A model generated the notes under the pieces. It was not told the DNA's origin. It ran no database searches and was given only the letters and a program-made list of their open reading frames with translations. A stretch of DNA of 64,000 nt from Streptomyces sp. NP-1717. GTDB taxonomy: Bacteria > Actinomycetota > Actinomycetes > Streptomycetales > Streptomycetaceae. The translations under genes and the position numbers were made by a program. Positions 1 to 8,690 of the stretch are shown piece after piece (position 1 is the stretch's first letter; every line of letters begins with the position of its first letter). The stretch covers positions 30,425 to 94,424 of the forward strand of contig NZ_JAAPBF010000005.1 in assembly GCF_022695985.1 (NCBI RefSeq), read 5' to 3'.

Positions 1-221
1 AGGCCGAGGGTGACGGCAGGGTTCAGATGGGCGCCCGAGACGCCGGCCGCGAGGTAGGCACCGGTCAGGACGGCGAAGCCCCACCCGAAGCTGATGGCGA
101 CCCAGCCCGCGGCGTGCGACTTCGAGCGTTTGAGGACGACGCCCGCGACCACGCCACCACCGAGCAGGATCAGGAGAGCGGTACCTACGGTCTCGCCTAT
201 GAAGATGTCGAAGTGTGACAC
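1..221 (-). CDS. glpF: Glycerol uptake facilitator (MIP/aquaporin family), N-terminal part
   Basis: This is the first 73 codons of a membrane channel that runs off the left edge of the window. I start it at GTG 221, with GAAGGAG about 7 nt upstream. The product opens with a hydrophobic first helix ([17 protein letters not shown]), has a second hydrophobic stretch, and reaches the family signature G-A-H-L-N-P-A-V-T, the first NPA half-helix of aquaglyceroporins. It would carry glycerol across the membrane. It lies downstream of, and in the same direction as, the IclR-type regulator at 449-1213, the order of the Streptomyces glycerol operon (gylR then gylCAB). The glycerol-specific role is inferred from that context, since the selectivity residues lie outside the window. 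Confidence 0.87.
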   Translation of the reverse strand, partial: MSHFDIFIGETVGTALLILLGGGVVAGVVLKRSKSHAAGWVAISFGWGFAVLTGAYLAAGVSGAHLNPAVTLG

Positions 222-342
222 CCAAGACTCCTTCGTCCAGGGGAAGGCGGACCAGCGGCTCCCACCGATGGTCCGAGCCCTCAGGTGAGGGCGTTGCCGG
301 CCTCTGGCCTTGTCGTGCACACATGTTGACCCGTCGATCAAT

Positions 343-359
343 GTTCGACAATGCCGACC
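343..359. promoter_or_regulatory. Candidate GylR operator upstream of glpF
   Basis: The 12-mer GTTCGACAATGC lies at 343-354, within the 227-bp gap before glpF, and is repeated exactly at 1239-1250 in front of gylR. The two sites stay similar for a few more bases (consensus GTTCGACAATGCYGAMC). Two copies, one before each glycerol transcription unit, fit an autoregulated IclR-family repressor. The binding assignment is inference. Confidence 0.5.
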
Positions 360-448
360 GCTGAACGGCAGTGTCATCCTGGGATGAAGGAGTCGTCAAG
401 GGTCCTGTCGCCGGAACCTTGTTCCCTTCCGATCATCGGCCATGCGAC

Positions 449-1213
449 TCAAAACCGCCCGGCGCCGACATCCCTGGACACCGAACGGGCACATTCGCGC
501 ACCGCCGTGATCAGCTCCGAACGAATCTCGCCGTCATCGCACAGTCGTTCCACCGCGCCGGTGAGAGCTATGGCCCCGACGGGCATCCGCCGCCTGTCAT
601 GGATCGGCGCGGCCACCGCGGCCACCCCCTCCCAGGTCTCCTCGACATCCGTCGCCCACCCCCGCGACCTGGTGACCTCGAGAATCTCCTCGAACTGCTC
701 CAGATCGGTGACGGTGCGCCCGGTCAGGGGCTCGCGGGCGCCTCTGACGGCCTCGCCGCGGGCCACCGGGTCGTACGCCGCCAGCACCTTCCCCAGGGCC
801 GTGGAGTGCAGCGGCTGCATGGCGCCCACCTCCAGCACCTGCCGGCTGTCGTCCGGCCGGAAGACGTGGTGCACGATCAGTACGCCCTCCAGGTGCAGCA
901 CGCCCAGGTGCACGCTCTCACCGCTGGACCGCGCCAGATCGTCCGTCCACACCAGGGCACGGGACCGCAGCTCGTGGACGTCCAGATAGCTGTTGCCGAG
1001 CCGCAGCAGCTCCGCCCCCAGCTGATAGCGGCCCGACGCGGCGTCCTGCTCCACGAACCCCTCCTCCTGGAGGGTCCGCAGGATGCCGTGCGCCGTCCCC
1101 TTGGCCAGCCCGAGCGAGGAGGCGATGTCGGACAGGCCGAGCCTGCGCTCGCCGCCCGCGAGAAGCCGCAGCACCGCCGCCGCGCGCTGGAGCGACTGGA
1201 TGCTCTTCGCCAT
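449..1213 (-). CDS. gylR: IclR-family glycerol operon regulator GylR
   Basis: This 254-aa regulator has an N-terminal winged helix-turn-helix (about residues 5-65, with LSDIASSLGLAKGTAHGILRTL as the HTH) and a C-terminal IclR effector domain. The longer frame upstream was rejected: ATG 1213 has GGGAGG 8 nt before it and gives the usual family N-terminus (MAKSIQSLQRA). It sits directly upstream of glpF on the same strand and divergent from metH, as gylR does in S. coelicolor. There it is known to control glycerol catabolism (induction by glycerol or glycerol-3-phosphate) and its own expression. The repeated motif at 343 and 1239 supports autoregulation. The identity as GylR rests on context as well as family. 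Confidence 0.88.
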   Translation of the reverse strand: MAKSIQSLQRAAAVLRLLAGGERRLGLSDIASSLGLAKGTAHGILRTLQEEGFVEQDAASGRYQLGAELLRLGNSYLDVHELRSRALVWTDDLARSSGESVHLGVLHLEGVLIVHHVFRPDDSRQVLEVGAMQPLHSTALGKVLAAYDPVARGEAVRGAREPLTGRTVTDLEQFEEILEVTRSRGWATDVEETWEGVAAVAAPIHDRRRMPVGAIALTGAVERLCDDGEIRSELITAVRECARSVSRDVGAGRF

Positions 1214-1238
1214 CGGCCCGGACCTCCCTGACGCAGTC

Positions 1239-1255
1239 GTTCGACAATGCTGAAC
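1239..1255. promoter_or_regulatory. Candidate GylR operator upstream of gylR
   Basis: The site reads GTTCGACAATGCTGAAC, with outer arms GTTC/GAAC around 9 bases. It lies 26 bp upstream of the gylR start codon and shares an exact 12-mer with the site before glpF (343-354). It could overlap the gylR promoter, consistent with autorepression. Confidence 0.5.
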
Positions 1256-1434
1256 AATATCGGCCCATGCCGACTCCGTGTTACGGACAACCGGATTGCG
1301 ACAAAGGCCGACGCGCGACCGTCCGCCCCGTGAAACACCCCGCCGCCGCGGGCCGGGCACCGCTACCCTGGCCGGGTGCCCCTTCCACCGGAAGGCGCAA
1401 AGCCGACAGCCGTCGCAGCCCCGGGAGTATTTAC

Positions 1435-4400
1435 ATGGCCCCGTCCTCCAGCGTTTCCGCCGACAGCCGGACCCGAGTCGAAGCCCTCCGCGAGGCACTC
1501 GCCACGCGCGTGGTGGTGGCCGACGGGGCGATGGGCACGATGCTTCAGGCACAGGATCCGACGATGGAGGACTTCCAGGATCTGGAGGGCTGCAACGAGA
1601 TCCTGAACGTGACCCGCCCCGACATCGTCCGCTCCGTCCACGAGGAGTACTTCGCGGTCGGCGTCGACTGCGTCGAGACGAACACCTTCGGTACGAACTT
1701 CGCCGCGCTGGCCGAGTACGACATCCCCGAGCGCGTCCACGAACTCTCCGAGGCCGGTGCCCGTATCGCCCGCCAGGTCGCCGACGAGTTCACCGTCTCG
1801 ACCGGACAGCAGCGCTGGGTACTGGGCTCGATGGGCCCGGGGACCAAGCTGCCCACCCTGGGGCACGTCGACTACGTGACCCTGCGCGACGCCTACCAGC
1901 TCAACGCCGAGGGCATGATCGCCGGCGGCGCCGACGCCCTGCTGGTGGAGACGACCCAGGATCTCCTCCAGACGAAGGCCGCCGTCCTCGGAGCCCGCCG
2001 CGCCCTGGACAGCACCGGCGCGAACCTGCCGATCATCTGCTCCGTGACGGTCGAGACGACGGGCACGATGCTGCTCGGCTCCGAGATCGGCGCGGCGCTG
2101 ACGGCGCTGGAGCCGCTGGGCATCGACATGATCGGTCTGAACTGCGCGACCGGCCCGGCGGAGATGAGCGAGCACCTGCGCTATCTGGCCCGCCACTCAC
2201 GTATCCCCCTCTCCTGCATGCCCAACGCCGGACTGCCCGTCCTCGGCAAGGACGGCGCGCACTATCCGCTGACCGCGGGTGAGCTCGCGGACGCGCAGGA
2301 GAACTTCGTCCAGGAGTACGGCCTCTCCCTGGTCGGCGGCTGCTGCGGAACGACCCCGGAGCATCTGCGCCAGGTCGTGGAGCGGGTGCGGGGCACGGCC
2401 GTCACCGAGCGGGTGGCGCGCCCGGAGCCGGGGGCGGCCTCGCTGTACCAGTCGGTGCCGTTCCGGCAGGACACGTCGTACCTGGCGATCGGCGAGCGCA
2501 CCAACGCGAACGGGTCGAAGAAGTTCCGTGAGGCCATGATCGAGGGCCGCTGGGACGACTGCGTCGAGATGGCGCGGGCCCAGATCCGAGAGGGCGCGCA
2601 CCTGCTCGACCTGTGTGTCGACTACGTGGGCCGTGACGGTGTCGCGGACATGGCGGAGCTCGCGGGCCGGTTCGCCACCGCCTCCACGCTGCCGATCGTG
2701 CTGGACTCCACCGAACTGCCGGTGCTCCGGGCCGGGCTGGAGAAGCTCGGTGGGCGCGCGGTCATCAACTCGGTGAACTACGAGGACGGTGACGGGCCCG
2801 AGTCGCGGTTCACGAAGGTCACCGAACTGGCCGTCGAGCACGGTGCCGCGCTGATCGCCCTGACGATCGACGAGGAGGGCCAGGCCCGCACCCCCGAACA
2901 CAAGGTCGCGATCGCCGAGCGGCTGATCGCGGACCTGACCGGCAACTGGGGCGTGCACGAGTCGGACATCCTGATCGACACCCTCACCTTCACGATCTGC
3001 ACGGGGCAGGAGGAGTCGCGGAAGGACGGCATCGCGACGATCGAGGCGATCCGTGAGCTGAAGAAGCGCCACCCCGAGGTCCAGACGACCCTCGGTCTGT
3101 CGAACATCTCCTTCGGCCTCAACCCCGCCGCCCGCATCGTCCTCAACTCCGTCTTCCTCGACGAGTGCGTGAAGGCTGGGCTGGACTCGGCGATCGTGCA
3201 CGCCTCGAAGATCCTGCCGATCGCGAGGCTGGACGAGGAGCAGGTCAAGGTCGCACTCGACCTCGTCCACGACCGGCGCGCAGAGGGCTACGACCCGCTC
3301 CAGAAGCTCATGGAGCTGTTCGAGGGCGTCAACACCAAGTCGATGAAGGACGGACGGGCCGAGGAACTGCTCGCGCTGCCGCTGGACGAGCGGCTGGAGC
3401 GGCGGATCATCGACGGCGAGAAGAACGGCCTGGAGGACGACCTCACCGCCGCCCTGGAGACCCGGCCGGCCCTGGAGATCGTCAACGACACCCTGCTGAA
3501 CGGCATGAAGGTCGTCGGCGAGCTGTTCGGCTCCGGCCAGATGCAGCTGCCGTTCGTCCTCCAGTCCGCCGAGGTGATGAAGAAGGCCGTCGCCTTCCTC
3601 GAACCCCACATGGAGAAGACGGACGACGAGGGGAAGGGCACCATCGTCCTGGCCACCGTCCGGGGCGACGTGCACGACATCGGGAAGAACCTGGTCGACA
3701 TCATCCTGTCCAACAACGGCTACACGGTGGTCAATCTCGGCATCAAGCAGCCCGTCTCCGCCATCCTCGAAGCCGCCGAGGAGCACCGGGCCGATGTGAT
3801 CGGCATGTCGGGGCTGCTGGTGAAGTCGACGGTGATCATGAAGGAGAACCTTCAGGAGCTGAACCAGCGCAAGCTGGCGGCCGACTTCCCCGTCATCCTC
3901 GGCGGCGCCGCCCTCACCCGCGCCTACGTCGAGCAGGACCTGCACGAGATCTACGAGGGCGAGGTCCGCTACGCCCGCGACGCGTTCGAGGGACTGCGGC
4001 TGATGGACGCTCTGATCGGCATCAAGCGCGGTGTCCCCGGGGCCGTACTCCCGGAGCTGAAGCAGCGCCGCGTGAAACCGGTCGCGACGGCGGTCGTGGA
4101 GGAGGCGCCCGAGGAAGGCACCGTCCGCTCCGACGTGTCGACCACCAACCCGGTCCCGGAGCCGCCGTTCTGGGGCACCCGCGTCATCAAGGGCATCCAG
4201 CTGAAGGAGTACGCCTCCTGGCTGGACGAAGGCGCCCTCTTCAAGGGGCAGTGGGGGCTGAAGGAGGCCCGCAAGGGCGGACCGTCGTACGAGGAACTGG
4301 TCGAGTCGGAGGGCCGGCCGCATCTGCGGGGCTGGCTGGACAAGCTCCACACCGACAACATGCTGGAAGCGGCCGTGGTCTACGGCTACTTCCCCTGCGT

Positions 4401-4944
4401 GTCCAAGGGCGACGACCTGATCCTGCTCGGCGAGGACGGGGCGGAGCGGACCCGCTTCACCTTCCCCCGCCAGCGCCGCGGCCGGCGGCTGTGCCTCGCG
4501 GACTTCTTCCGCCCCGAGGAGTCCGGCGAGACCGACGTCGTGGGCCTCCAGGTCGTCACGGTCGGGTCGAGGATCGGCGGCGTGACCGCGGAGCTGTTCG
4601 AGAAGAACGCCTACCGGGACTATCTCGAACTCCACGGCCTGTCCGTCCAGCTCGCCGAGGCCCTCGCCGAGTACTGGCACGCCCGGGTCCGCTCCGAGCT
4701 GGGCTTCGCGGCCGAGGACCCGTCGCAGGTCGAGGACATGTTCGCGCTCAAGTACCGGGGCGCCCGGTTCTCGCTCGGCTACGGTGCCTGTCCCAACCTG
4801 GAGGACCGCGCGAAGATCGCCGACCTCCTGGAGCCCGGCCGGATCGGCGTCGAGCTGTCCGAGGAGTTCCAGCTCCACCCCGAGCAGTCCACCGACGCCA
4901 TCGTCATCCACCACCCCGAGGCGAAGTACTTCAACGCGCGATAA
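1435..4944 (+). CDS. metH: Cobalamin-dependent methionine synthase
   Basis: This 1169-aa enzyme transfers the methyl group of methyltetrahydrofolate to homocysteine through cobalamin, the last step of methionine synthesis. The order is the full four-module MetH: homocysteine-binding barrel (about 20-320, zinc ligands C237, C303 and C304 in GGCCGT), folate-binding barrel (about 350-620), B12 cap and Rossmann domain (about 650-890, D745-x-H747-x-x-G750 being the cobalamin-ligand motif), and a C-terminal SAM activation domain (about 920-1165). I chose ATG 1435 over the frame's earlier start at 1267 because GGGAG lies 7 nt upstream and MetH homology begins soon after. I saw no B12-box-like riboswitch core in the 221-bp gap to gylR. 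A hairpin overlaps the stop codon. Confidence 0.97.
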   Translation: MAPSSSVSADSRTRVEALREALATRVVVADGAMGTMLQAQDPTMEDFQDLEGCNEILNVTRPDIVRSVHEEYFAVGVDCVETNTFGTNFAALAEYDIPERVHELSEAGARIARQVADEFTVSTGQQRWVLGSMGPGTKLPTLGHVDYVTLRDAYQLNAEGMIAGGADALLVETTQDLLQTKAAVLGARRALDSTGANLPIICSVTVETTGTMLLGSEIGAALTALEPLGIDMIGLNCATGPAEMSEHLRYLARHSRIPLSCMPNAGLPVLGKDGAHYPLTAGELADAQENFVQEYGLSLVGGCCGTTPEHLRQVVERVRGTAVTERVARPEPGAASLYQSVPFRQDTSYLAIGERTNANGSKKFREAMIEGRWDDCVEMARAQIREGAHLLDLCVDYVGRDGVADMAELAGRFATASTLPIVLDSTELPVLRAGLEKLGGRAVINSVNYEDGDGPESRFTKVTELAVEHGAALIALTIDEEGQARTPEHKVAIAERLIADLTGNWGVHESDILIDTLTFTICTGQEESRKDGIATIEAIRELKKRHPEVQTTLGLSNISFGLNPAARIVLNSVFLDECVKAGLDSAIVHASKILPIARLDEEQVKVALDLVHDRRAEGYDPLQKLMELFEGVNTKSMKDGRAEELLALPLDERLERRIIDGEKNGLEDDLTAALETRPALEIVNDTLLNGMKVVGELFGSGQMQLPFVLQSAEVMKKAVAFLEPHMEKTDDEGKGTIVLATVRGDVHDIGKNLVDIILSNNGYTVVNLGIKQPVSAILEAAEEHRADVIGMSGLLVKSTVIMKENLQELNQRKLAADFPVILGGAALTRAYVEQDLHEIYEGEVRYARDAFEGLRLMDALIGIKRGVPGAVLPELKQRRVKPVATAVVEEAPEEGTVRSDVSTTNPVPEPPFWGTRVIKGIQLKEYASWLDEGALFKGQWGLKEARKGGPSYEELVESEGRPHLRGWLDKLHTDNMLEAAVVYGYFPCVSKGDDLILLGEDGAERTRFTFPRQRRGRRLCLADFFRPEESGETDVVGLQVVTVGSRIGGVTAELFEKNAYRDYLELHGLSVQLAEALAEYWHARVRSELGFAAEDPSQVEDMFALKYRGARFSLGYGACPNLEDRAKIADLLEPGRIGVELSEEFQLHPEQSTDAIVIHHPEAKYFNAR

Positions 4945-4957
4945 CGCCCATCGCGCG
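4935..4957. other. Hairpin across the metH stop codon
   Basis: CGCGCGAT (4935-4942) pairs perfectly with ATCGCGCG (4950-4957) around a 7-nt loop. The left arm includes the last codons and the first bases of the metH stop region. No T-tract follows, so it may stabilise the 3' end or help termination rather than act as a classical intrinsic terminator. Confidence 0.5.
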
Positions 4958-4996
4958 CCTTCCGCGGACGAGTCGTACACTGGTCGGTCCAGCGTG

Positions 4997-5046
4997 GGCC
5001 GGTCGCCGGCCCTGACGGGAACCCCCGTCAGGAAAGGCGACCGGCC
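4997..5046. other. Nested two-tier inverted repeat between metH and the HAD gene
   Basis: An outer stem of 11 perfect pairs (GGCCGGTCGCC 4997-5007 with GGCGACCGGCC 5036-5046) encloses an inner stem of 8 perfect pairs (CTGACGGG 5012-5019 with CCCGTCAG 5024-5031, loop AACC). The sequence TTCTCGTCCCTCTC follows and the next start codon is 28 bp away. It could be the metH terminator or a structured leader of the HAD gene. Confidence 0.65.
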
Positions 5047-5074
5047 TTCTCGTCCCTCTCGGAGGTGTGCCCGG

Positions 5075-5779
5075 ATGACCAGTACGGTTCCCGCGTCCTT
5101 GACTCGTACGGCCGAAGGATCGGCCCTCCAGGCCGTTCTCCTCGACATGGACGGCACCCTGGTCGACACGGAGGGCTTCTGGTGGGACACGGAGGTCGCG
5201 GTCTTCAAGGACCTCGGACACCCCCTGGACGACGCGTGGCGCGACGTCGTCGTCGGCGGGCCGATGACCAGGAGCGCCGGCTACCTCATCGAGGCGACCG
5301 GCGCCGACATCACCCTCGCCGAGCTGACCGTACTGCTCAACGACCGCTTCGAGGAGCGCATCGGCTCCGACGTACCGCTGATGCCCGGCGCCGCCAGGCT
5401 CCTCGCCGAGCTGGCCCGGCACGGCGTGCCCACGGCCCTGGTCTCCGCCTCGCACCGGCGCATCATCGACCGGGTGCTGGAGTCCGTGGGGCGCCACCAC
5501 TTCAGCCTCACCGTGGCCGGTGACGAGGTGCTGAACACCAAGCCGCACCCGGACCCCTACCTGCTCGCCGCGCGCGGTCTGAACGCCGCCCCCGGCAGAT
5601 GCGCCGTCATCGAGGACACGGCGACGGGCGTGGCATCGGCCGAGGCCGCGGGCTGCCGGGTGGTGGCCGTGCCCTCCGTCGCCCCCATCGCAGCCGCCGC
5701 CGGACGGGTCGTCGTGGACTCCCTCGAAGAGGTCGATCTGCTATTCCTGCGCGGCCTGATTACACACGAGCACCCATAG
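5075..5779 (+). CDS. HAD-superfamily phosphatase (beta-phosphoglucomutase-like)
   Basis: This 234-aa cytosolic hydrolase shows HAD motif I (DMDGTLVD near residue 24, with the two catalytic aspartates), motif II (a Ser in LVSASH), motif III Lys in LNTKPHP, and the acidic motif IV in VIEDTATGV. An alpha-helical cap lies between motifs I and II. ATG 5075 was chosen because GGAGG lies 9 nt upstream. Such enzymes remove phosphate from small sugar or nucleotide phosphates; the substrate cannot be read from the sequence. It follows metH in the same direction after the nested hairpin at 4997-5046, so it may be separately expressed. Confidence 0.85.
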   Translation: MTSTVPASLTRTAEGSALQAVLLDMDGTLVDTEGFWWDTEVAVFKDLGHPLDDAWRDVVVGGPMTRSAGYLIEATGADITLAELTVLLNDRFEERIGSDVPLMPGAARLLAELARHGVPTALVSASHRRIIDRVLESVGRHHFSLTVAGDEVLNTKPHPDPYLLAARGLNAAPGRCAVIEDTATGVASAEAAGCRVVAVPSVAPIAAAAGRVVVDSLEEVDLLFLRGLITHEHP

Positions 5780-6242
5780 GCGTACAGAGCGTGCCCCCTG
5801 AAATTATCGAAAGTCCGGGGGATTGAGGGACGCGTTCACGGCGGTCTCCGGGTGATCACCGCGTTCGTGATCATGGTGGGACGGCCGGAAACGCGGTGAC
5901 GTTTCTCACCCGGCGCACCGTCGCCCAGGGTGATCACGCCCGTTCAGGGGGCCTGTCCTGCCCGTTCGCCGCGCCCATCCGGGCACCCATGTGTCCCGCT
6001 TTGCGGCTTGATGTGCGAATCATTCTTAAGCGCCGATACCGCTTCACCGCATTTGCTGATCGCTTTGCGATTACGCCCGAACTGGGCCCGGTTCATCACA
6101 TCCACACCCTCCGACTAATCTCGTCGCGAGAACTTCGCCACACGTTCACCGCCTCAACGGTGTGTTCCGACGGTCAATCACGTCGCGAATTTCTCAACCA
6201 CCGTTGTATCGCAGGGTGTTCGGATGAGGGAGTACGTCCAGG
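5780..6242. promoter_or_regulatory. 463-bp gene-free region with two GTGATCAC palindromes, promoter of the peptide-binding gene
   Basis: No convincing reading frame is present. The 10-mer GGGTGATCAC occurs at 5850-5859 and again at 5928-5937, each containing the perfect palindrome GTGATCAC. A related half (CGTGATCATGG) lies just after the first. The segment from about 6010 to 6210 is clearly less GC-rich than its surroundings, as expected of a promoter region before the lipoprotein gene at 6243. Confidence 0.4.
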
Positions 6243-7844
6243 ATGAAGCGCAAGAGACTCGTGCTGCCGGTTGTGGCCGGGCTGCTCGCCCCGGTGCTCG
6301 CCGCCTGCGGCTCCGACGGCGGATCCGGCAGCGGTGACGGCATCGTCGTCGGCACGACGGACCAGTTCACCGCCACCAAGGAGTCCCCGGCGCCCTTCGA
6401 CCCGGCGTTCGCCTACGACACCGGCTCCTGGAACGTCCTGCGCCAGTCCCTCCAGACCCTGATGCACGTACCGCGCGGCGGCGGCGCCCCCGTCCCCGAG
6501 GCCGCGTCCAGCTGCCGCTTCTCGGACAACCAGAACGAGAGCTACCGCTGCGAACTGCGCCAGGGGCTCACGTTCTCCAGTGGCACCGAGATCACCTCAC
6601 AGGACGTGAAGTTCTCCATCAACCGGGTGATCGACATCAACTCCGAGGCCGGCGCGGTGGGCCTGCTCAAGAACATCGACACGATCGAGACGCCCAGCGA
6701 CTCCGAGGTCGTCTTCCACCTCAAGACCCCCGACGCCACGTTCCCCTACAAGCTCTCCACGCCCGTCGCCGGCATCGTCGACCCCGAGGCGTACGAGGGC
6801 GGGAAGCTCCGCGACGGCTTCGACGTGACCGGCTCCGGCCCGTACAACTTCAAGGCCGAGACGGACGGCGACCGGATCGTCAAGGCGGTCTTCACCAAGA
6901 ACACCTCCTACAAGGGCGACCTGAAACTCCGCAACGACAAGGTCGAGCTCCGCTCGTACCCCGACGCGGCGGCCATGGGCAAGGCCCTCGACTCCGGCGA
7001 GATCGACGTCATGGCGCGCACCATGTCGCCCGACCAGATCGAGGACATGACCACGAAGCCCACCGACGAGGTCGAGCTCACCGAGATGCCCGGTCTGGAG
7101 ATCCGCTACCTCGCCTTCGACACCGACGAGCCCGTGGTGAAGGACAAGGCCGTACGCCAGGCCGTCGCCGCCCTCGTCGACCGCGGCCAGATCGCCTCCG
7201 AGGTGTACGGCTCCACGGCCGAGCCCCTCTACTCGCTCATCCCGTCGACCATCACCGCGCACACCAACTCGTTCTTCAACAAGTACGGCGATCCCGACCC
7301 GGCCGAGGCGAAGCGGCTCCTCGACGAAGCCGGAGTCGAGACACCCGTGAAGTTCACCCTGAACTACACCACCGACCACTACGGCGAGGCCACGGCCAAG
7401 GAGTTCGAGACGCTCAAGAAGCAGCTCAACTCCAGCGGGCTCTTCGAGGTCGACACCAAGGGCACCGAATGGTCCAAGTTCCGGCCCGCCCAGACACGCG
7501 GTGACTACACCGTCTACGGCATGGGCTGGTTCCCCGACTTCCCCGACCCGGACAACTACATCGCGCCGTTCCTCGACGAGGACAACTTCCTCAACGCGCC
7601 GTATTCGAACAAGGAGGTCAGCGGAGAGCTGATCCCCCAGTCCCGCAGAGAGGCCGAGCGCAGCGCCGCCGCCAAGAGCTTCGCGCAGATGCAGGACATC
7701 GTCGCCGAGGACGTACCGGTGCTGCCGCTCTGGCAGGGCAAGCAGTACGTGGCCGCCGACGACGACATCTCCGGTGTCGAGTGGGCGCTCAACCCGTCGG
7801 GCGAACTGCTGCTGTGGGAGCTCGGCACCGGCAGCGCCGTCTGA
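6243..7844 (+). CDS. Peptide-type ABC transporter substrate-binding lipoprotein (family 5)
   Basis: The 533-aa product has a lipoprotein signal peptide (MKRKR, hydrophobic core, lipobox L-A-A-C with the lipidated Cys at 22), followed by an SBP_bac_5 (DppA/OppA-type) fold. Recognisable family segments include the early region around AFAYDTGSWN, SGPYNF in the first half, and WFPDFPDPDNYIAPF near residue 430. It would sit on the outer face of the membrane and bind peptides or another small ligand. No permease or ATPase genes flank it, so it is an orphan that would depend on a transporter encoded elsewhere. A 20-bp terminator hairpin follows. Confidence 0.9.
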   Translation: MKRKRLVLPVVAGLLAPVLAACGSDGGSGSGDGIVVGTTDQFTATKESPAPFDPAFAYDTGSWNVLRQSLQTLMHVPRGGGAPVPEAASSCRFSDNQNESYRCELRQGLTFSSGTEITSQDVKFSINRVIDINSEAGAVGLLKNIDTIETPSDSEVVFHLKTPDATFPYKLSTPVAGIVDPEAYEGGKLRDGFDVTGSGPYNFKAETDGDRIVKAVFTKNTSYKGDLKLRNDKVELRSYPDAAAMGKALDSGEIDVMARTMSPDQIEDMTTKPTDEVELTEMPGLEIRYLAFDTDEPVVKDKAVRQAVAALVDRGQIASEVYGSTAEPLYSLIPSTITAHTNSFFNKYGDPDPAEAKRLLDEAGVETPVKFTLNYTTDHYGEATAKEFETLKKQLNSSGLFEVDTKGTEWSKFRPAQTRGDYTVYGMGWFPDFPDPDNYIAPFLDEDNFLNAPYSNKEVSGELIPQSRREAERSAAAKSFAQMQDIVAEDVPVLPLWQGKQYVAADDDISGVEWALNPSGELLLWELGTGSAV

Positions 7845-7871
7845 CCGGCCCGCCCCCCGACCGCACACGAC

Positions 7872-7914
7872 GGCAGAGGTCCCCGGCATCGCACCGATGC
7901 CGGGGACCTCTGCC
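7872..7914. terminator. Perfect 20-bp hairpin terminator between convergent genes
   Basis: The arms 7872-7891 and 7895-7914 are exact inverted copies with a 3-nt loop. It lies between the end of the peptide-binding gene (+) and the end of the response regulator gene (-), so it can serve both strands. No T-tract is present, which is common in Streptomyces. Confidence 0.85.
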
Positions 7915-7937
7915 GTGACCGCCCGAAGCGGCGCCGG

Positions 7938-8609
7938 TCACTGGGCGCCGGGGCGCACCAGACCGCTCTCGTACGCGTACACCGCCGCCTGCACGCGGTC
8001 GCGCAGGCTCAGCTTCGTCAGCACATGACCCACATGCGTCTTGACCGTCGTCTCGCTGACGAACAGATCCGCGGCGATCTCCGCGTTCGACAGCCCCCGC
8101 GCCACCAGCTTCAGCACCTCGACCTCACGCTCGGTCAGCGTGTGCAGGGTGTCCGGCACCTGCTCGTCACCGGACGGCAGATGGTCCGCGTACTTGTCGA
8201 GCAGCCTGCGCGTGATACTCGGCGCCAGCATCGCCTCACCGGCGGCCACCACCCGGATCGCCTGCACCAGCTCGTTCGCGGGCGCGTCCTTCAGCAGAAA
8301 GCCACTGGCCCCCGCGCGCAGCGCCTCCACCACGTACTCGTCCAGATCGAAGGTGGTCAGCACCAGCACCTTCGCCGGACCGTCCTTGCCGGGACCCGTG
8401 ATCTGCCGCGTCGCCTCCACCCCGTCCATCCGCGGCATACGGATGTCCATCAGCACGACATCGGGCTGCAACGCCCGCACCTGGTCGATGGCCTGAAGAC
8501 CGTCCCCGGCCTCCCCGACGACCGCGATGTCCTGCTCGGCCTCCAGGATCATCCGGAAGCCGGTGCGCAGCAGTGGCTGGTCATCGACCAGTAGGACGCG
8601 GATCGCCAC
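7938..8609 (-). CDS. NarL/FixJ-family two-component response regulator (orphan)
   Basis: This 223-aa transcription factor has a receiver domain (acidic pair D9-D10, phospho-acceptor D55 in VVLMDIRMP, the conserved Lys in GFLLKDAP) and a C-terminal LuxR-type helix-turn-helix (LTEREVEVLKLVARGLSNAEI and on to KTHVGHVL). I chose GTG 8609, preceded by GAAGGAG, rather than the longer frame start. No histidine kinase gene is adjacent, so the activating kinase and the targets are unknown. It lies 81 bp downstream of the RecB-like gene on the same strand and could be cotranscribed with it. Confidence 0.92.
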   Translation of the reverse strand: MAIRVLLVDDQPLLRTGFRMILEAEQDIAVVGEAGDGLQAIDQVRALQPDVVLMDIRMPRMDGVEATRQITGPGKDGPAKVLVLTTFDLDEYVVEALRAGASGFLLKDAPANELVQAIRVVAAGEAMLAPSITRRLLDKYADHLPSGDEQVPDTLHTLTEREVEVLKLVARGLSNAEIAADLFVSETTVKTHVGHVLTKLSLRDRVQAAVYAYESGLVRPGAQ

Positions 8610-8690
8610 GGGATCTCCTTCAGTAGACCGATCCCGGTCCATTCTGCCCTGAGCACCCGCCCGCGAGAGCGGCGGGCACACGACGCCCCG

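Noticed and set aside
1214..1434. A cobalamin or SAH riboswitch before metH
   Set aside because: I looked for the conserved B12-box and SAH core motifs and did not see them in the 221-bp interval.
2197..5208. A 1003-aa minus-strand open frame opposite metH
   Set aside because: It is a shadow frame created by high third-position GC of metH; the translation is Arg/Leu/Val/Asp-rich with no family features.
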